Both the position numbers and the translations under genes were made by a program. The notes under the pieces are model-generated. The model was given only the letters and a program-made list of their open reading frames with translations, ran no database searches and was not told the origin of the DNA. This document shows positions 7,142 through 15,095 of a stretch of DNA of 22,042 bases, piece by piece. Location of the stretch: assembly GCA_900767835.1 (NCBI GenBank), contig CAAGAO010000015.1, forward strand, positions 1 through 22,042, read 5' to 3'. This DNA is from Clostridia bacterium. GTDB lineage: Bacteria; Bacillota; Clostridia; Christensenellales; UBA1242. Position 1 is the first letter of the stretch. The number at the start of each line of letters is the position of its first letter.

Positions 7142-7270
7142 TATTAAATAAATTAATTAAAATTAAAAATAATTAAAATATTACAAATTAATTTAAAATT
7201 TATATTAATTTAAAAATTATATGTTTTTTTGATAATTTAAAATTAATTTTAATTATTTTAGCAATTTAAC
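7142..7270. other. Extremely A/T-rich spacer with inverted and direct repeats
   Basis: Only a handful of G or C bases occur in this stretch. AAAATAATTAAAAT (7166-7179) and ATTTTAATTATTTT (7246-7259) are perfect complements. ATTAATTTAAAA occurs directly repeated at 7187-7198 and 7204-7215. TTGATA at 7229-7234 could serve as a -35 box for ruvC, but no good -10 box lies at the right distance. Such sequence can melt easily or curve and may act as an UP-like element, although with so little G+C repeats arise readily by chance. Confidence 0.4.
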
Positions 7271-7285
7271 AATAAAGAGAAACAA

Positions 7286-7777
7286 ATGAGAATTTTAGGA
7301 ATTGACCCAGGTTATGCTTTGGTGGGATATGGTCTTATAGATTATGATGGATATACTCCAAAAATTGTAGATTACGGAGTAATTTCCACCCCCAAAGAAG
7401 AAACATTACCAAATAGACTTTTTGTCATATATAAAACATTAAAAAAGATAATTGAAGTATATAAACCAGATGTTGTTTCAATAGAAGAGTTGTTTTATTT
7501 TAAAAACCAAAAAACAATTATTCCTGTTGCAGAGGCAAGGGGGGTTATTGTGCTTACCTGTAAAGAATGCGGTATAGATGTATACGAATACACACCACTT
7601 CAAATAAAGCAAGCATTAACTGGTGTAGGTAGAGCCGAAAAACAACAAGTACAATTTATGGTTAAAACACTTTTGGGTCTAGACAAAATACCAAAACCTG
7701 ATGATGCAGCTGATGCTGTTGCAGCCGCACTATGTCATTCGCAAATTAGCCCAAGAATTAATTTTAATAAATTATAA
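7286..7777 (+). CDS. ruvC: Crossover junction endodeoxyribonuclease RuvC
   Basis: RuvC resolves Holliday junctions by paired nicking, acting with the RuvAB motor. The 163-residue protein has the RNase H-like fold with all four expected acidic residues: D7 (GIDPG), E67 (SIEELF), D140 and D143 (PDDAADAVAAALCH). YFKNQK after E67 matches the family's DNA-contact loop. The ribosome binding site is weak (AAAGAG). It begins the contiguous ruvC-ruvA-ruvB-queA block. Length and residues indicate a functional enzyme. Confidence 0.96.
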   Translation: MRILGIDPGYALVGYGLIDYDGYTPKIVDYGVISTPKEETLPNRLFVIYKTLKKIIEVYKPDVVSIEELFYFKNQKTIIPVAEARGVIVLTCKECGIDVYEYTPLQIKQALTGVGRAEKQQVQFMVKTLLGLDKIPKPDDAADAVAAALCHSQISPRINFNKL

Positions 7778-7816
7778 AGAAAAATTATAATTGGCAAAAA
7801 CAATAAGGAAAGAAAA

Positions 7817-8413
7817 ATGTATTCATATATAATAGGTATAGTAACACAAAAAGATGCAAACAAAATAACATTAGAAAACAATGGTATTGGTTATGAAATA
7901 AATGTTTCTAATCAAACTTTGGATGCAATAACTTTTGAAAACGACCCAATTCGAATTTATACATATTTAAATATTAAAGAGGACGAAATGTCGCTCTATG
8001 GTTTTTTAAGTCTTGAAGAAAAAGATATGTTTTTAAAATTATTAACAGTAGGTGGAATAGGTCCTAAAATGGCACTGGGAATACTATCCGAAATAACCAT
8101 AACTGGACTTATGAATGCAATTGCAAGCGAAGATTTAAAACGACTTTGCAAGGTTAAAGGTTTAGGCAAAAAAACAGCCGAAAGATTAATCTTAGAATTA
8201 AAAGATAAAATCAACCCACTAGAAGCATTAGCCCTAGGCAAAGATGAAGAAGCCAATATGCTTGATGAAAATATCATAAACGATGCAATCGTGACCCTTG
8301 TAGGTTTAGGTGTTAGCAAAAATGAAGCATATAGAATGGTTAAAGAAGTTGCTACAAAAGATATGTCCTTAGAGCAAATAATCACAAATGTATTAAAGGG
8401 AATGAGTAGATAA
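7817..8413 (+). CDS. ruvA: Holliday junction branch migration protein RuvA
   Basis: RuvA forms the tetrameric DNA-binding platform that recognises four-way junctions and loads RuvB. The 198-residue protein has an N-terminal OB-fold domain, two helix-hairpin-helix motifs (TVGGIGPKMALGIL and VKGLGKKTAERLILELKDK), and a C-terminal three-helix domain (from about residue 150, DAIVTLVGLGVSKNEAYR) that contacts RuvB. AAGGAA precedes ATG 7817. Its TAA overlaps the ruvB ATG by one base (8413), a sign of translational coupling. Confidence 0.96.
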   Translation: MYSYIIGIVTQKDANKITLENNGIGYEINVSNQTLDAITFENDPIRIYTYLNIKEDEMSLYGFLSLEEKDMFLKLLTVGGIGPKMALGILSEITITGLMNAIASEDLKRLCKVKGLGKKTAERLILELKDKINPLEALALGKDEEANMLDENIINDAIVTLVGLGVSKNEAYRMVKEVATKDMSLEQIITNVLKGMSR

Positions 8414-9462
8414 TGGAAGATTTAGATAGATTTATAACCAGCACAAAAAATGCTACCGATTTAGAAATTGAAAATTCACTCCGCCCACGAGCAATGAGTG
8501 ATTATGTTGGACAAGAAAAAATAAAAAATAACCTTAACATATACATTCAAGCCGCAAAAAATCGTGGAGAAACTTTAGACCATGTTCTTTTATATGGACC
8601 TCCAGGACTTGGCAAAACCACGCTTTCACACATTATCGCAAACGAGATGGGGAGTCAAATTAAAATCACAAGCGGACCAACCATTGAACACGCAGCCGAC
8701 CTTGCAGCCATATTAACGAACTTAAATAAAAATGATGTTTTGTTTATTGACGAAATACATAGATTAAATAAATCGGTTGAAGAGGTTTTATATCCTGCAA
8801 TGGAAGATTTTGCATTAGATTTTATTGTTGGAAAAGGACCATCAGCAAGAAATATGCGTCTTAAAATTCAACCATTTACTTTAATAGGAGCAACAACTAG
8901 AGCGGGTATGCTTACAGGACCATTGCGTGACCGTTTTGGTGTTATTTGCAGGCTTGAACTTTACTCTGTTGATGAGTTAAAAATAATAATAAATCGTTCT
9001 GCAAAAATCTTAAATGTTAAACTAGATGATGATGCTTGCACAGAAATAGCACGTAGAAGTCGTGGAACACCAAGACTTGCAAACAGGCTATTAAAACGCG
9101 TTAGAGATTATGCTGATGTTTTGGGGGAAGGACATATTGACCTAAATATGGCTAAAAAATCATTAGAATTAATGGAAATTGATAATTTAGGTTTAGATGT
9201 TATTGATAGAAAGGTTATGCTTGCCATTATTAAAAAGTTTTCTGGTGGACCAGTTGGACTTGAAACTTTGGCATCATCAACTGGCGAAGATGCATCAACA
9301 ATAGAAGATGTTTATGAACCATACCTATTGCAATTAGGTTTTATTGCTAGAACACCACGCGGAAGAGTCGCACTTAGCAAAGCATATGAACATTTTGGTG
9401 TAGACTTGACCGATGATAAAAAACAACTATTAGATGCATATAAGGTGGTGTCAGATGACTGA
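8413..9462 (+). CDS. ruvB: Holliday junction branch migration helicase RuvB
   Basis: RuvB is the hexameric AAA+ motor of RuvABC branch migration. The 349-residue protein shows LRPRAMSDYVGQ, Walker A GPPGLGKTT (residues 62-70, lysine 68), Walker B LFIDEIHRL, sensor 1 LIGATTRAGMLTGPLRDRFG, the arginine-finger region and the C-terminal winged-helix domain (GGPVGLETLASSTGED). All catalytic signatures are intact. It overlaps ruvA by one base and queA by eight. Confidence 0.97.
   Translation: MEDLDRFITSTKNATDLEIENSLRPRAMSDYVGQEKIKNNLNIYIQAAKNRGETLDHVLLYGPPGLGKTTLSHIIANEMGSQIKITSGPTIEHAADLAAILTNLNKNDVLFIDEIHRLNKSVEEVLYPAMEDFALDFIVGKGPSARNMRLKIQPFTLIGATTRAGMLTGPLRDRFGVICRLELYSVDELKIIINRSAKILNVKLDDDACTEIARRSRGTPRLANRLLKRVRDYADVLGEGHIDLNMAKKSLELMEIDNLGLDVIDRKVMLAIIKKFSGGPVGLETLASSTGEDASTIEDVYEPYLLQLGFIARTPRGRVALSKAYEHFGVDLTDDKKQLLDAYKVVSDD
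9442..9448 (+). promoter_or_regulatory. queA ribosome binding site
   Basis: AAGGTGG lies within the 3' end of ruvB, six bases before ATG 9455. It argues for this start over an in-frame ATG at 9434, which would add seven residues foreign to the QueA family. Confidence 0.6.
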
Positions 9463-10489
9463 TTTTACTAAAAAAAGCACATATAATTATTACTTACCGG
9501 AAGAATTAATAGCACAAAGTCCAGCCGAACCTAGAGATAGTGCAAGACTTTTGGTGTATGATAGAAAAACAAAAAAAATTGAACACAAAATATTTAAAGA
9601 TATTATAGACTATTTTAAACCAGGAGATGTTTTGGTTTTAAACAATTCACGCGTTATTCCTGCAAGAATATATGGTGTAAAAGAGCAAACTGGCGCACAC
9701 ATTGAAGTATTATTACAAAAAAGAATCAATTTAACCGATTGGGAAATAATTGCAAAACCATTTAAAAGACTAAAAATTGGCACAATAGTAAAATTTAATG
9801 ATGAATTGTCAATGCAAGTTTTAGAACTCTTAACCGATGGTGTTTGCAAGGTCAAATTTTTGTTTGATGGTAGGTTTGAAGAAATTTTGGATAAAATAGG
9901 TTCAATGCCTCTTCCACCTTATATAACAAAAAAATTGGAGAACAAAGAAGATTATCAAACCGTTTATTCAAAGCAAGAAGGTTCATCTGCTGCTCCAACA
10001 GCCGGACTTCATTGGACAGATGAACTTTTGCAAAAGGTAAAAGATAAAGGGGTCGAAGTGCTAGAAGTAATGCTTCATGTAGGACTTGGCACTTTTAGAC
10101 CAGTAAAAGAAGATGATATTGCAAACCATGAAATGCACTCAGAGTATTATGAAATCAGTGAAGAAGTCGCAAATAGAATCAATCTTGCAAAAAAAGAAGG
10201 TAGGAGAGTCATTGCGTGTGGTACAACGTCTGTAAGAGTGCTTGAAAGTGCAGCCGTATCAAAAGGTCAAATAAAAGCCCATAAAGGTGATACACAAATT
10301 TTCATATATCCACCTTACGATTTTAAAATTGTAGATGGACTCATAACCAATTTTCACTTGCCAGAAAGCACACTTATGATGCTTGTTTCTGCTTTTGAAA
10401 GCGTAGAAGAAGTAAAACAAATTTACGACATAGCAGTAAAAGATAAATACCGCTTTTTCAGTTTTGGCGATGCAATGCTATTGCTCTAA
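9455..10489 (+). CDS. queA: S-adenosylmethionine:tRNA ribosyltransferase-isomerase QueA
   Basis: QueA transfers and rearranges the ribosyl group of S-adenosylmethionine onto preQ1-modified tRNA, giving epoxyqueuosine at wobble position 34. From ATG 9455 the protein has 344 residues, the usual family length, and begins with the typical YNYYLPEELIAQSPAEPRDSARLL segment. PTAGLHWT, MLHVGLGTFRPV, HSEYYEI and GTTSVRVLES are family hallmarks. It overlaps ruvB by eight bases, so it is translationally coupled to the ruv operon. tgt, the preceding step of the same pathway, follows after a 131-base spacer. I found no preQ1 riboswitch-like motif in that spacer. Confidence 0.95.
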   Translation: MTDFTKKSTYNYYLPEELIAQSPAEPRDSARLLVYDRKTKKIEHKIFKDIIDYFKPGDVLVLNNSRVIPARIYGVKEQTGAHIEVLLQKRINLTDWEIIAKPFKRLKIGTIVKFNDELSMQVLELLTDGVCKVKFLFDGRFEEILDKIGSMPLPPYITKKLENKEDYQTVYSKQEGSSAAPTAGLHWTDELLQKVKDKGVEVLEVMLHVGLGTFRPVKEDDIANHEMHSEYYEISEEVANRINLAKKEGRRVIACGTTSVRVLESAAVSKGQIKAHKGDTQIFIYPPYDFKIVDGLITNFHLPESTLMMLVSAFESVEEVKQIYDIAVKDKYRFFSFGDAMLLL

Positions 10490-10620
10490 AATAGTGAATA
10501 ATATTTGTTGAATTATCATTTTTAAATAAATAACAATGCTAATTTAACTATACTTACAAAAAAATGAATTCAAGTTATGTATTTATATAAAATCATTATT
10601 ATTAAGAAAGGATAATAACA

Positions 10621-11733
10621 ATGGAAAAATTTTCATATGAAGTAAAACATATATGTAAACAATCTGGTGCTAGGGTTGGCGTTTTTCATACTCCACATGG
10701 AGATATAGAAACACCAGTATTTATGCCAGTTGGAACACTCGGGACAGTAAAAGGGCTTCGTCCAGAAGATTTGGAAGATATGGGAGCCCAAATAATTTTA
10801 TCTAACACTTACCATCTATATCTTCGCCCTGGCAATGATATAGTAAAAGAAGCGGGCGGACTTCATAAATTTATGAATTGGAATAAACCTATTTTGACTG
10901 ATAGTGGTGGTTTCCAAGTTTTTTCTCTTGCAAAACTAAATAAAATTACCGATGATGGTGTTGAGTTTAGTTCTCATATCAGTGGTGAAAAGTTATATAT
11001 GACACCTGAAAAATGTATGCAAATACAAAACGACTTAGGCTCAGATATCATTATGGCATTTGATGAATGTTCAAAACCAGGAGTGAGTCATAAATATGCT
11101 GAGCAAGCATTGGGAAGGACAACTAGGTGGTTAAAACGTTGTTATGATGTTCAAAAAAATGAAAATCAAATGCTTTTTCCAATAGTTCAAGGCAATTTTT
11201 TTAAAGATTTAAGAGAAAGAAGTCTAAAAGAGGTTGTTCCATATGCTAGATGCGGTTTGGCAATAGGTGGACTTTCTGTTGGTGAGCCAAAGGAAGTAAT
11301 GTACGATATTCTAGATTTCTTGCAACCACTATATCCAGAAAATATGCCAAGATATTTAATGGGGGTTGGTAGTCCAGATTGTCTAATTGAAGGCTTTGCT
11401 CGCGGAATTGATATGATGGATTGTGTATTGCCAACAAGAATTGCACGTAACGGAACTGCTTTTACAAGATATGGCAAATTGGTTATTCGTAATGCCACCT
11501 TTGCTCGTGATTTTACTCCAATTGAAAGTGACTGTAATTGTTATGCGTGTAAAAACTATACAAGGGCATATATTCATCATTTAATCAAGTCTGGAGAAAT
11601 GTTAGGTGCAGAACTTTTATCAATACACAATTTATATCACTTAATTAAACTTGCAAATAAAGTTAAAGAAGCAATTATGCAAGATAGACTTTTAGATTTT
11701 AGAGATGAGTACTTAAAAGATTACAAATTTTAG
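10621..11733 (+). CDS. tgt: tRNA-guanine transglycosylase Tgt
   Basis: Tgt swaps guanine 34 of tRNA-Asp, -Asn, -His and -Tyr for preQ1. The 370-residue TIM-barrel protein contains the substrate aspartate in LTDSGGFQVFSL, the GGLSVGE loop, and the nucleophile region GIDMMDCVLPTRIARNGTAF. The zinc site is CNCYACKNYTRAYIHHL (three cysteines and a histidine) near the C-terminus. AAAGGAT (about 10606-10612) precedes the ATG. A promoter in the A/T-rich 131-base gap is likely, but none with good spacing was found. Together with queA it shows the organism makes or salvages queuosine precursors. Confidence 0.96.
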   Translation: MEKFSYEVKHICKQSGARVGVFHTPHGDIETPVFMPVGTLGTVKGLRPEDLEDMGAQIILSNTYHLYLRPGNDIVKEAGGLHKFMNWNKPILTDSGGFQVFSLAKLNKITDDGVEFSSHISGEKLYMTPEKCMQIQNDLGSDIIMAFDECSKPGVSHKYAEQALGRTTRWLKRCYDVQKNENQMLFPIVQGNFFKDLRERSLKEVVPYARCGLAIGGLSVGEPKEVMYDILDFLQPLYPENMPRYLMGVGSPDCLIEGFARGIDMMDCVLPTRIARNGTAFTRYGKLVIRNATFARDFTPIESDCNCYACKNYTRAYIHHLIKSGEMLGAELLSIHNLYHLIKLANKVKEAIMQDRLLDFRDEYLKDYKF

Positions 11734-11824
11734 TTTTATACTCATAATAATATTTAACAGTATATAAAAATTTTTTAAATTTATTGAAAATTATACTAGA
11801 TAACTTATATTTTTAAATTTACCA

Positions 11825-11853
11825 TTGAAAATGAATTTTGAATATGTTATTAT
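11825..11853 (+). promoter_or_regulatory. Promoter of the 28-residue membrane peptide
   Basis: TTGAAA (11825-11830) and TATTAT (11848-11853) are 17 bases apart. Transcription would start near 11860, only about 12 bases before ATG 11872, leaving room for the AGGAG ribosome binding site. Confidence 0.55.
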
Positions 11854-11871
11854 GAATATATAGGAGAGAAA

Positions 11872-11958
11872 ATGATTTTAGCAACATTTGCTGAAATAGC
11901 AGTGCCATTGCTTGCATTAGTGGTTTTAGTTTTTATGTTTGGTTTTATAATGAGATAA
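11872..11958 (+). CDS. 28-residue hydrophobic membrane peptide
   Basis: A short open frame with good expression signals: a promoter at 11825-11853 and TAGGAGAG just before the ATG. The product is a single predicted membrane helix (core IAVPLLALVVLVFMFGFIM) with one acidic residue at position 8 and a terminal arginine, suggesting an N-out/C-in orientation. It is followed at once by an intrinsic terminator. It occupies the slot between tgt and the TIGR04086-type gene where many clostridia carry yajC, but it is far too short and lacks the basic cytosolic tail of YajC. It may be a small SecDF- or membrane-associated peptide; I do not recognise a family. Confidence 0.55.
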   Translation: MILATFAEIAVPLLALVVLVFMFGFIMR

Positions 11959-11990
11959 ACATTAGTTCAAGCATAAAAATTTTTCATATT

Positions 11991-11996
11991 TATAAT
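11991..11996 (+). promoter_or_regulatory. Possible -10 box for the TIGR04086-type gene
   Basis: A consensus TATAAT lies just upstream of the terminator hairpin at 11999-12033, but no good -35 box stands at 16-18 bases (TTCAAG at 11966-11971 is 19 away). If used, transcription would start near 12003, within the 5' arm of that hairpin. Confidence 0.3.
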
Positions 11997-11998
11997 TT

Positions 11999-12033
11999 AA
12001 ACCTCATATGTATAGAGCATAGGAGGTTTTTTT
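11999..12033 (+). terminator. Intrinsic terminator that overlaps the next gene's ribosome binding site
   Basis: AAACCTC (11999-12005) pairs with GAGGTTT (12023-12029). After one mismatch, TATG (12007-12010) pairs with CATA (12018-12021). A run of seven T follows (12027-12033). The AGGAGG ribosome binding site (12021-12026) of the gene starting at 12034 forms part of the 3' arm, so the hairpin would both stop incoming transcription and hide the site. Confidence 0.7.
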
Positions 12034-12447
12034 ATGATGACTGAAAAAACTTTAGGAGAAAAACAATCAAAAAGCGGGAGCGGTTATTTTAAAAGCGTTA
12101 TAAAAGGTTCATTAATGGCTCTTTCTGTATCTTTAATATTAATTTGCATTTTTGCTTTTGTGTTAAGGTTTTGTGATATATCAAATGATGCGATTAAACC
12201 TATAAATCAAGTAATAAAAATTGTAAGTATTCTAATTGGCAGTTTTTATGGACTTAAAAAAATGACTGAAATGGGACTTATAACTGGTTTTTCCATAGGT
12301 ATATTTTACACAATTTTGGCTTTTGTTGTGTTTTCATTATTAAATGGTGGTTTTGTATTTGAGAGAACTATTATAAACGATTTGATTTTTGGCGGTATAG
12401 CAGGGGCAGTTGCTGGGATAATAGCGGTAAATTTTAAGAAAAAGTAG
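12034..12447 (+). CDS. TIGR04086-type four-helix membrane protein
   Basis: A 137-residue protein with a short polar N-terminus and four predicted membrane helices: about residues 24-47 (VIKGSLMALSVSLILICIFA), 58-78, 84-106 and 115-133, ending in KKK. Size, topology, and the glycines in the second and fourth helices (ILIGSFYGLKKM, GGIAGAVAGIIAV) fit the uncharacterised TIGR04086 family, which in clostridia lies between tgt/yajC and secD-secF, as here. AGGAGG at 12021-12026 is strong but lies in a terminator hairpin. A second ATG at 12037 is an alternative start. Function is unknown; the context suggests a link to membrane protein export. Confidence 0.7.
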   Translation: MMTEKTLGEKQSKSGSGYFKSVIKGSLMALSVSLILICIFAFVLRFCDISNDAIKPINQVIKIVSILIGSFYGLKKMTEMGLITGFSIGIFYTILAFVVFSLLNGGFVFERTIINDLIFGGIAGAVAGIIAVNFKKK

Positions 12448-12474
12448 TACAAATTTCAAAAAATACATTATTTA

Positions 12475-12510
12475 GATGCAAAGATGCAATAATTTCTTTG
12501 CATCATTTTT
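12475..12510 (+). terminator. Intrinsic terminator after the TIGR04086-type gene
   Basis: GATGCAAAG (12475-12483) pairs perfectly with CTTTGCATC (12496-12504) around a 12-base loop and is followed by ATTTTTC. It separates the TIGR04086-type gene from secD-secF. Confidence 0.85.
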
Positions 12511-12580
12511 CATTTTTGTTTAATTATTAATAATATTGGAAATATTTTAAGTAAACATATTATACAAATCAAAAATTTAA

Positions 12581-12609
12581 TTGACTTAAATAATGTTATT
12601 TTATATAAT
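12581..12609 (+). promoter_or_regulatory. secD-secF promoter
   Basis: TTGACT (12581-12586) and consensus TATAAT (12604-12609) are separated by 17 bases. The predicted leader of about 45 bases contains a small hairpin, TAGGC/GCCTA (12624-12637), followed by the AGGAG ribosome binding site at 12651-12655. Confidence 0.75.
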
Positions 12610-12662
12610 ATACTAGTATTATTTAGGCAAAAGCCTATAAAAATTACATTAGGAGTTTTACT

Positions 12663-13979
12663 GTGAATAAAAAAAGAGCGAAATTTAATTTTGTATTAAC
12701 ATCTATTTTGCTTGTTTTAGCATTATTTTTATGCTTTGCACAATTTAACTTGCCATCAAACAATAAATATGAAGGTTTGTTAAATTCAATTAGTGCAACA
12801 AGTGAAATTACAAATGGTAACAATGCGTTGTTTGAAATTACATCTGACAATGTAGTAGATGAAGATATAGATAAAACTGTATCCCAAATAAAAAACATTT
12901 TAAATGGTCAAGGTTTTGTTGGTTCAAAAGTCTATAGAGTAGGTAATTATGTTAAAGCGGAAATAGAATCTAAATCAAACTCTGCTTCCATTTTGTCTAT
13001 TATTGGCACACCAAAAAGTTTTTACATTTCTGAAACAAAAAAAGAAAATACTGATACAAATCCTATCACAAAGGATGACTTGAAAGAGTATGATTTGGTT
13101 GAAACTGATATTGTAAATGCATATTTTACAACTAATTTAAATTTAAACAAAGAGTATAATGGTGTCACTATTGAATTCTCTGAAGAAGGGAAAGCTAAAC
13201 TTGAAAAATTAACAGAAAGAGTTGCCGAAACATCTGATAAAAAAGTGTATTTCTATATTGGCGGAATTCAATCAACATCACTTAGTGTTGAATCTAAAAA
13301 TTCAACTGGTGTACTTTCTTTCTATTCTGAAAGTTATTCAAAAAATGATGCACAAAACTACGCACTTCAAATTTTAATGGCATCTACTGGTGTTCAGTTA
13401 AAAATTGTATCAAACAACACATCTACCGCAACATTAGGAAGTAGGGTTCTTCTTTATACCTTAATAGCAGTAGCAGTTGTTTTGATGCTTGCTATGATTG
13501 TATTGCCAATTTTATTTGGTGATTTAGGTTTTGTTGCTGATTTATCTGTATTGTTTGGGGGAGTATTCATTGTATTCCTTCTTCAAGCGTTGCCATTCAC
13601 AACTGGTTCAATCGCTACAATATTTGGCTCGCTTTTAGGTATGGGTATAATGATTGTATGCCATATTATCTACTTAAATAAAATTAAGTCAGAATTCTAT
13701 TATTTACACAAAATGCAATTATCAGCAAGAACAGGTTTCAAAAAATCTTGGCTAACTAATTTAGATATATGTGTAATAGCATTTGTTGGTGCTTTAAGTT
13801 TAACATTCTGGAATATACCTTTTGTATCAACTTTTGCAATAGGTTTAGCAGTTGCAGTATTTGTTGCGTTGTTTAATACTATTGTCCTTTTAAAAGATTT
13901 TGTAACTTGGTATGTTACAATTAATACCAAAAACTACAAAAGTGTAAAATTTACAAAAGGAGAAAACAATGAAAACTAA
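12663..13979 (+). CDS. secD: Divergent SecD-like protein translocase subunit
   Basis: SecD with SecF forms the membrane motor that uses proton flow to pull secreted proteins across after SecA. The 438-residue protein begins at GTG (AGGAG eight bases upstream). It has one N-terminal helix (residues 10-27), an extracytoplasmic region to about 255, then five helices. The extracytoplasmic domain keeps the VTIEFSEEGKAKLEKLT segment typical of SecD P1. The membrane part is highly divergent: the usual GMAVDANVLIFERIKEE motif aligns with residues 328-344 (GIMIVCHIIYLNKIKSE), with no aspartate, and the N-terminal GLDLxGG motif is not recognisable. Position before secF and topology support the assignment. 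It overlaps secF by 11 bases. Confidence 0.8.
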   Translation: MNKKRAKFNFVLTSILLVLALFLCFAQFNLPSNNKYEGLLNSISATSEITNGNNALFEITSDNVVDEDIDKTVSQIKNILNGQGFVGSKVYRVGNYVKAEIESKSNSASILSIIGTPKSFYISETKKENTDTNPITKDDLKEYDLVETDIVNAYFTTNLNLNKEYNGVTIEFSEEGKAKLEKLTERVAETSDKKVYFYIGGIQSTSLSVESKNSTGVLSFYSESYSKNDAQNYALQILMASTGVQLKIVSNNTSTATLGSRVLLYTLIAVAVVLMLAMIVLPILFGDLGFVADLSVLFGGVFIVFLLQALPFTTGSIATIFGSLLGMGIMIVCHIIYLNKIKSEFYYLHKMQLSARTGFKKSWLTNLDICVIAFVGALSLTFWNIPFVSTFAIGLAVAVFVALFNTIVLLKDFVTWYVTINTKNYKSVKFTKGENNEN

Positions 13980-15060
13980 TTGTAAATTAACAAATATAAA
14001 ATATAATTTTTCTAAAAATTTATTTAAAGCATTAATTGCACCTATTGTTGCTGTTGTGCTAGCAATAGTTTTTATGTTTACTATTGGCTTTAATAGAGAT
14101 ATGGATTATAGAGGCGGTCTATATGTTTCAGTTGTTGCTGTATCGCAAACTACTGGTGAAAAACTCGATTTAACTAAAACTGAAGAATATAACGCTTTTA
14201 AAAAAGTTGTTGATGATGTTTTAATTGCAAATAATGTAAAAGGTAATGTTTACACTGTTGAAGTAAATGATATGCAAGAAAGTGTGCTTGTTGTTAAATT
14301 TGCTTTTGATGGAAACGAAACTGAAAAACAAGCATTAATTGAAAGTATAAAAAGTGATTTGGTTACTAAATTCTACTCAACAACACCTAGTGAAGATTTA
14401 GAAAATAACCATTTAGTTATTGTTGCACCTTTTGGTAATGCAATAAGATTAAAGAGTGCGGAATATTTAACAACAGTTTTAGCAACTTTAGTATGTGCTA
14501 TAGTTGTTTGTGTGTATATTGCTATAAGAATGGGTTTAAATGCAGGTATACTTTCGCTATGCGCAGGCTTATTCAATAATGTATTTGCTATGTCATTAAT
14601 TTGTATTGCAAGAGTGCAATTAACATACACAACAATAATTGTATTCCCATTTGTTACAATCGTTTCAATTCTTTCTGCATATTTGTATTTAAAGAAAACT
14701 AAAGATTTATTATATACAACAAATAATTATGATAGAAAAAGCAATTTTGAACTAGCAGATGATGCGGTTAAAAAAACTATTAGCAAACAACTATTGCTTG
14801 CTGGTATAACTGGTATCGGATTGTTAGTTTTAGGTTTATTTAACATTTGTAATTCAGTATTTTTCTTATCGCTTTCTTTATTTACTTCTGTTGCTTGTAT
14901 ACTATATACAAATTTATTACTACTGCCAGGTTTATTTGCAAGAACTTATGTTCGTAAAGTAAAAAAGAACAAGTCAAAAACCGAAAAGAAACAAGATGAC
15001 ACTTTGACCGAGGAACAAGTTATGAAAGAAACTGATTTGGATAATCTAGTTTCAAACTAA
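13969..15060 (+). CDS. secF: Divergent SecF-like protein translocase subunit
   Basis: The 363-residue partner of SecD has a membrane helix at about residues 18-40, then FNRDMDYRGGLYVSV, which corresponds to the GIDFxGG motif of SecF. An extracytoplasmic loop runs to about 165, followed by five more helices (from SAEYLTTVLATLVCAIVV). A basic and acidic cytosolic tail of about 45 residues ends the protein. The conserved HD pair in the third helix reads NN (GLFNNVF), and the SINDTIVVFDRIREN motif reads VSILSAYLYLKKTKD, without the functional aspartate. AAGGAG inside the end of secD sets the start, so the two are translationally coupled. An intrinsic terminator follows. Confidence 0.8.
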   Translation: MKTNCKLTNIKYNFSKNLFKALIAPIVAVVLAIVFMFTIGFNRDMDYRGGLYVSVVAVSQTTGEKLDLTKTEEYNAFKKVVDDVLIANNVKGNVYTVEVNDMQESVLVVKFAFDGNETEKQALIESIKSDLVTKFYSTTPSEDLENNHLVIVAPFGNAIRLKSAEYLTTVLATLVCAIVVCVYIAIRMGLNAGILSLCAGLFNNVFAMSLICIARVQLTYTTIIVFPFVTIVSILSAYLYLKKTKDLLYTTNNYDRKSNFELADDAVKKTISKQLLLAGITGIGLLVLGLFNICNSVFFLSLSLFTSVACILYTNLLLLPGLFARTYVRKVKKNKSKTEKKQDDTLTEEQVMKETDLDNLVSN

Positions 15061-15065
15061 AAAGC

Positions 15066-15095
15066 AAAACCTACCTAAACTAAGGTAGGTTTTTT
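15066..15095 (+). terminator. Intrinsic terminator of secD-secF
   Basis: AAAACCTACC pairs with GGTAGGTTTT (arms about 15066-15075 and 15084-15093) around the loop TAAACTAA, ending in a T run. It begins six bases after the secF stop codon. Confidence 0.9.

Noticed and set aside
7996..8385. 129-codon minus-strand frame opposite ruvA
   Set aside because: It is a shadow of the well-conserved ruvA gene, with no ribosome binding site.
9434..9454. Upstream ATG for queA, adding seven residues
   Set aside because: The extension lies wholly in ruvB, has no ribosome binding site, and does not match the QueA N-terminus; AAGGTGG fits ATG 9455.
10490..10620. Possible preQ1 riboswitch before tgt
   Set aside because: The spacer is A/T-rich without the compact hairpin and C-rich loop plus A-rich tail expected of that riboswitch.
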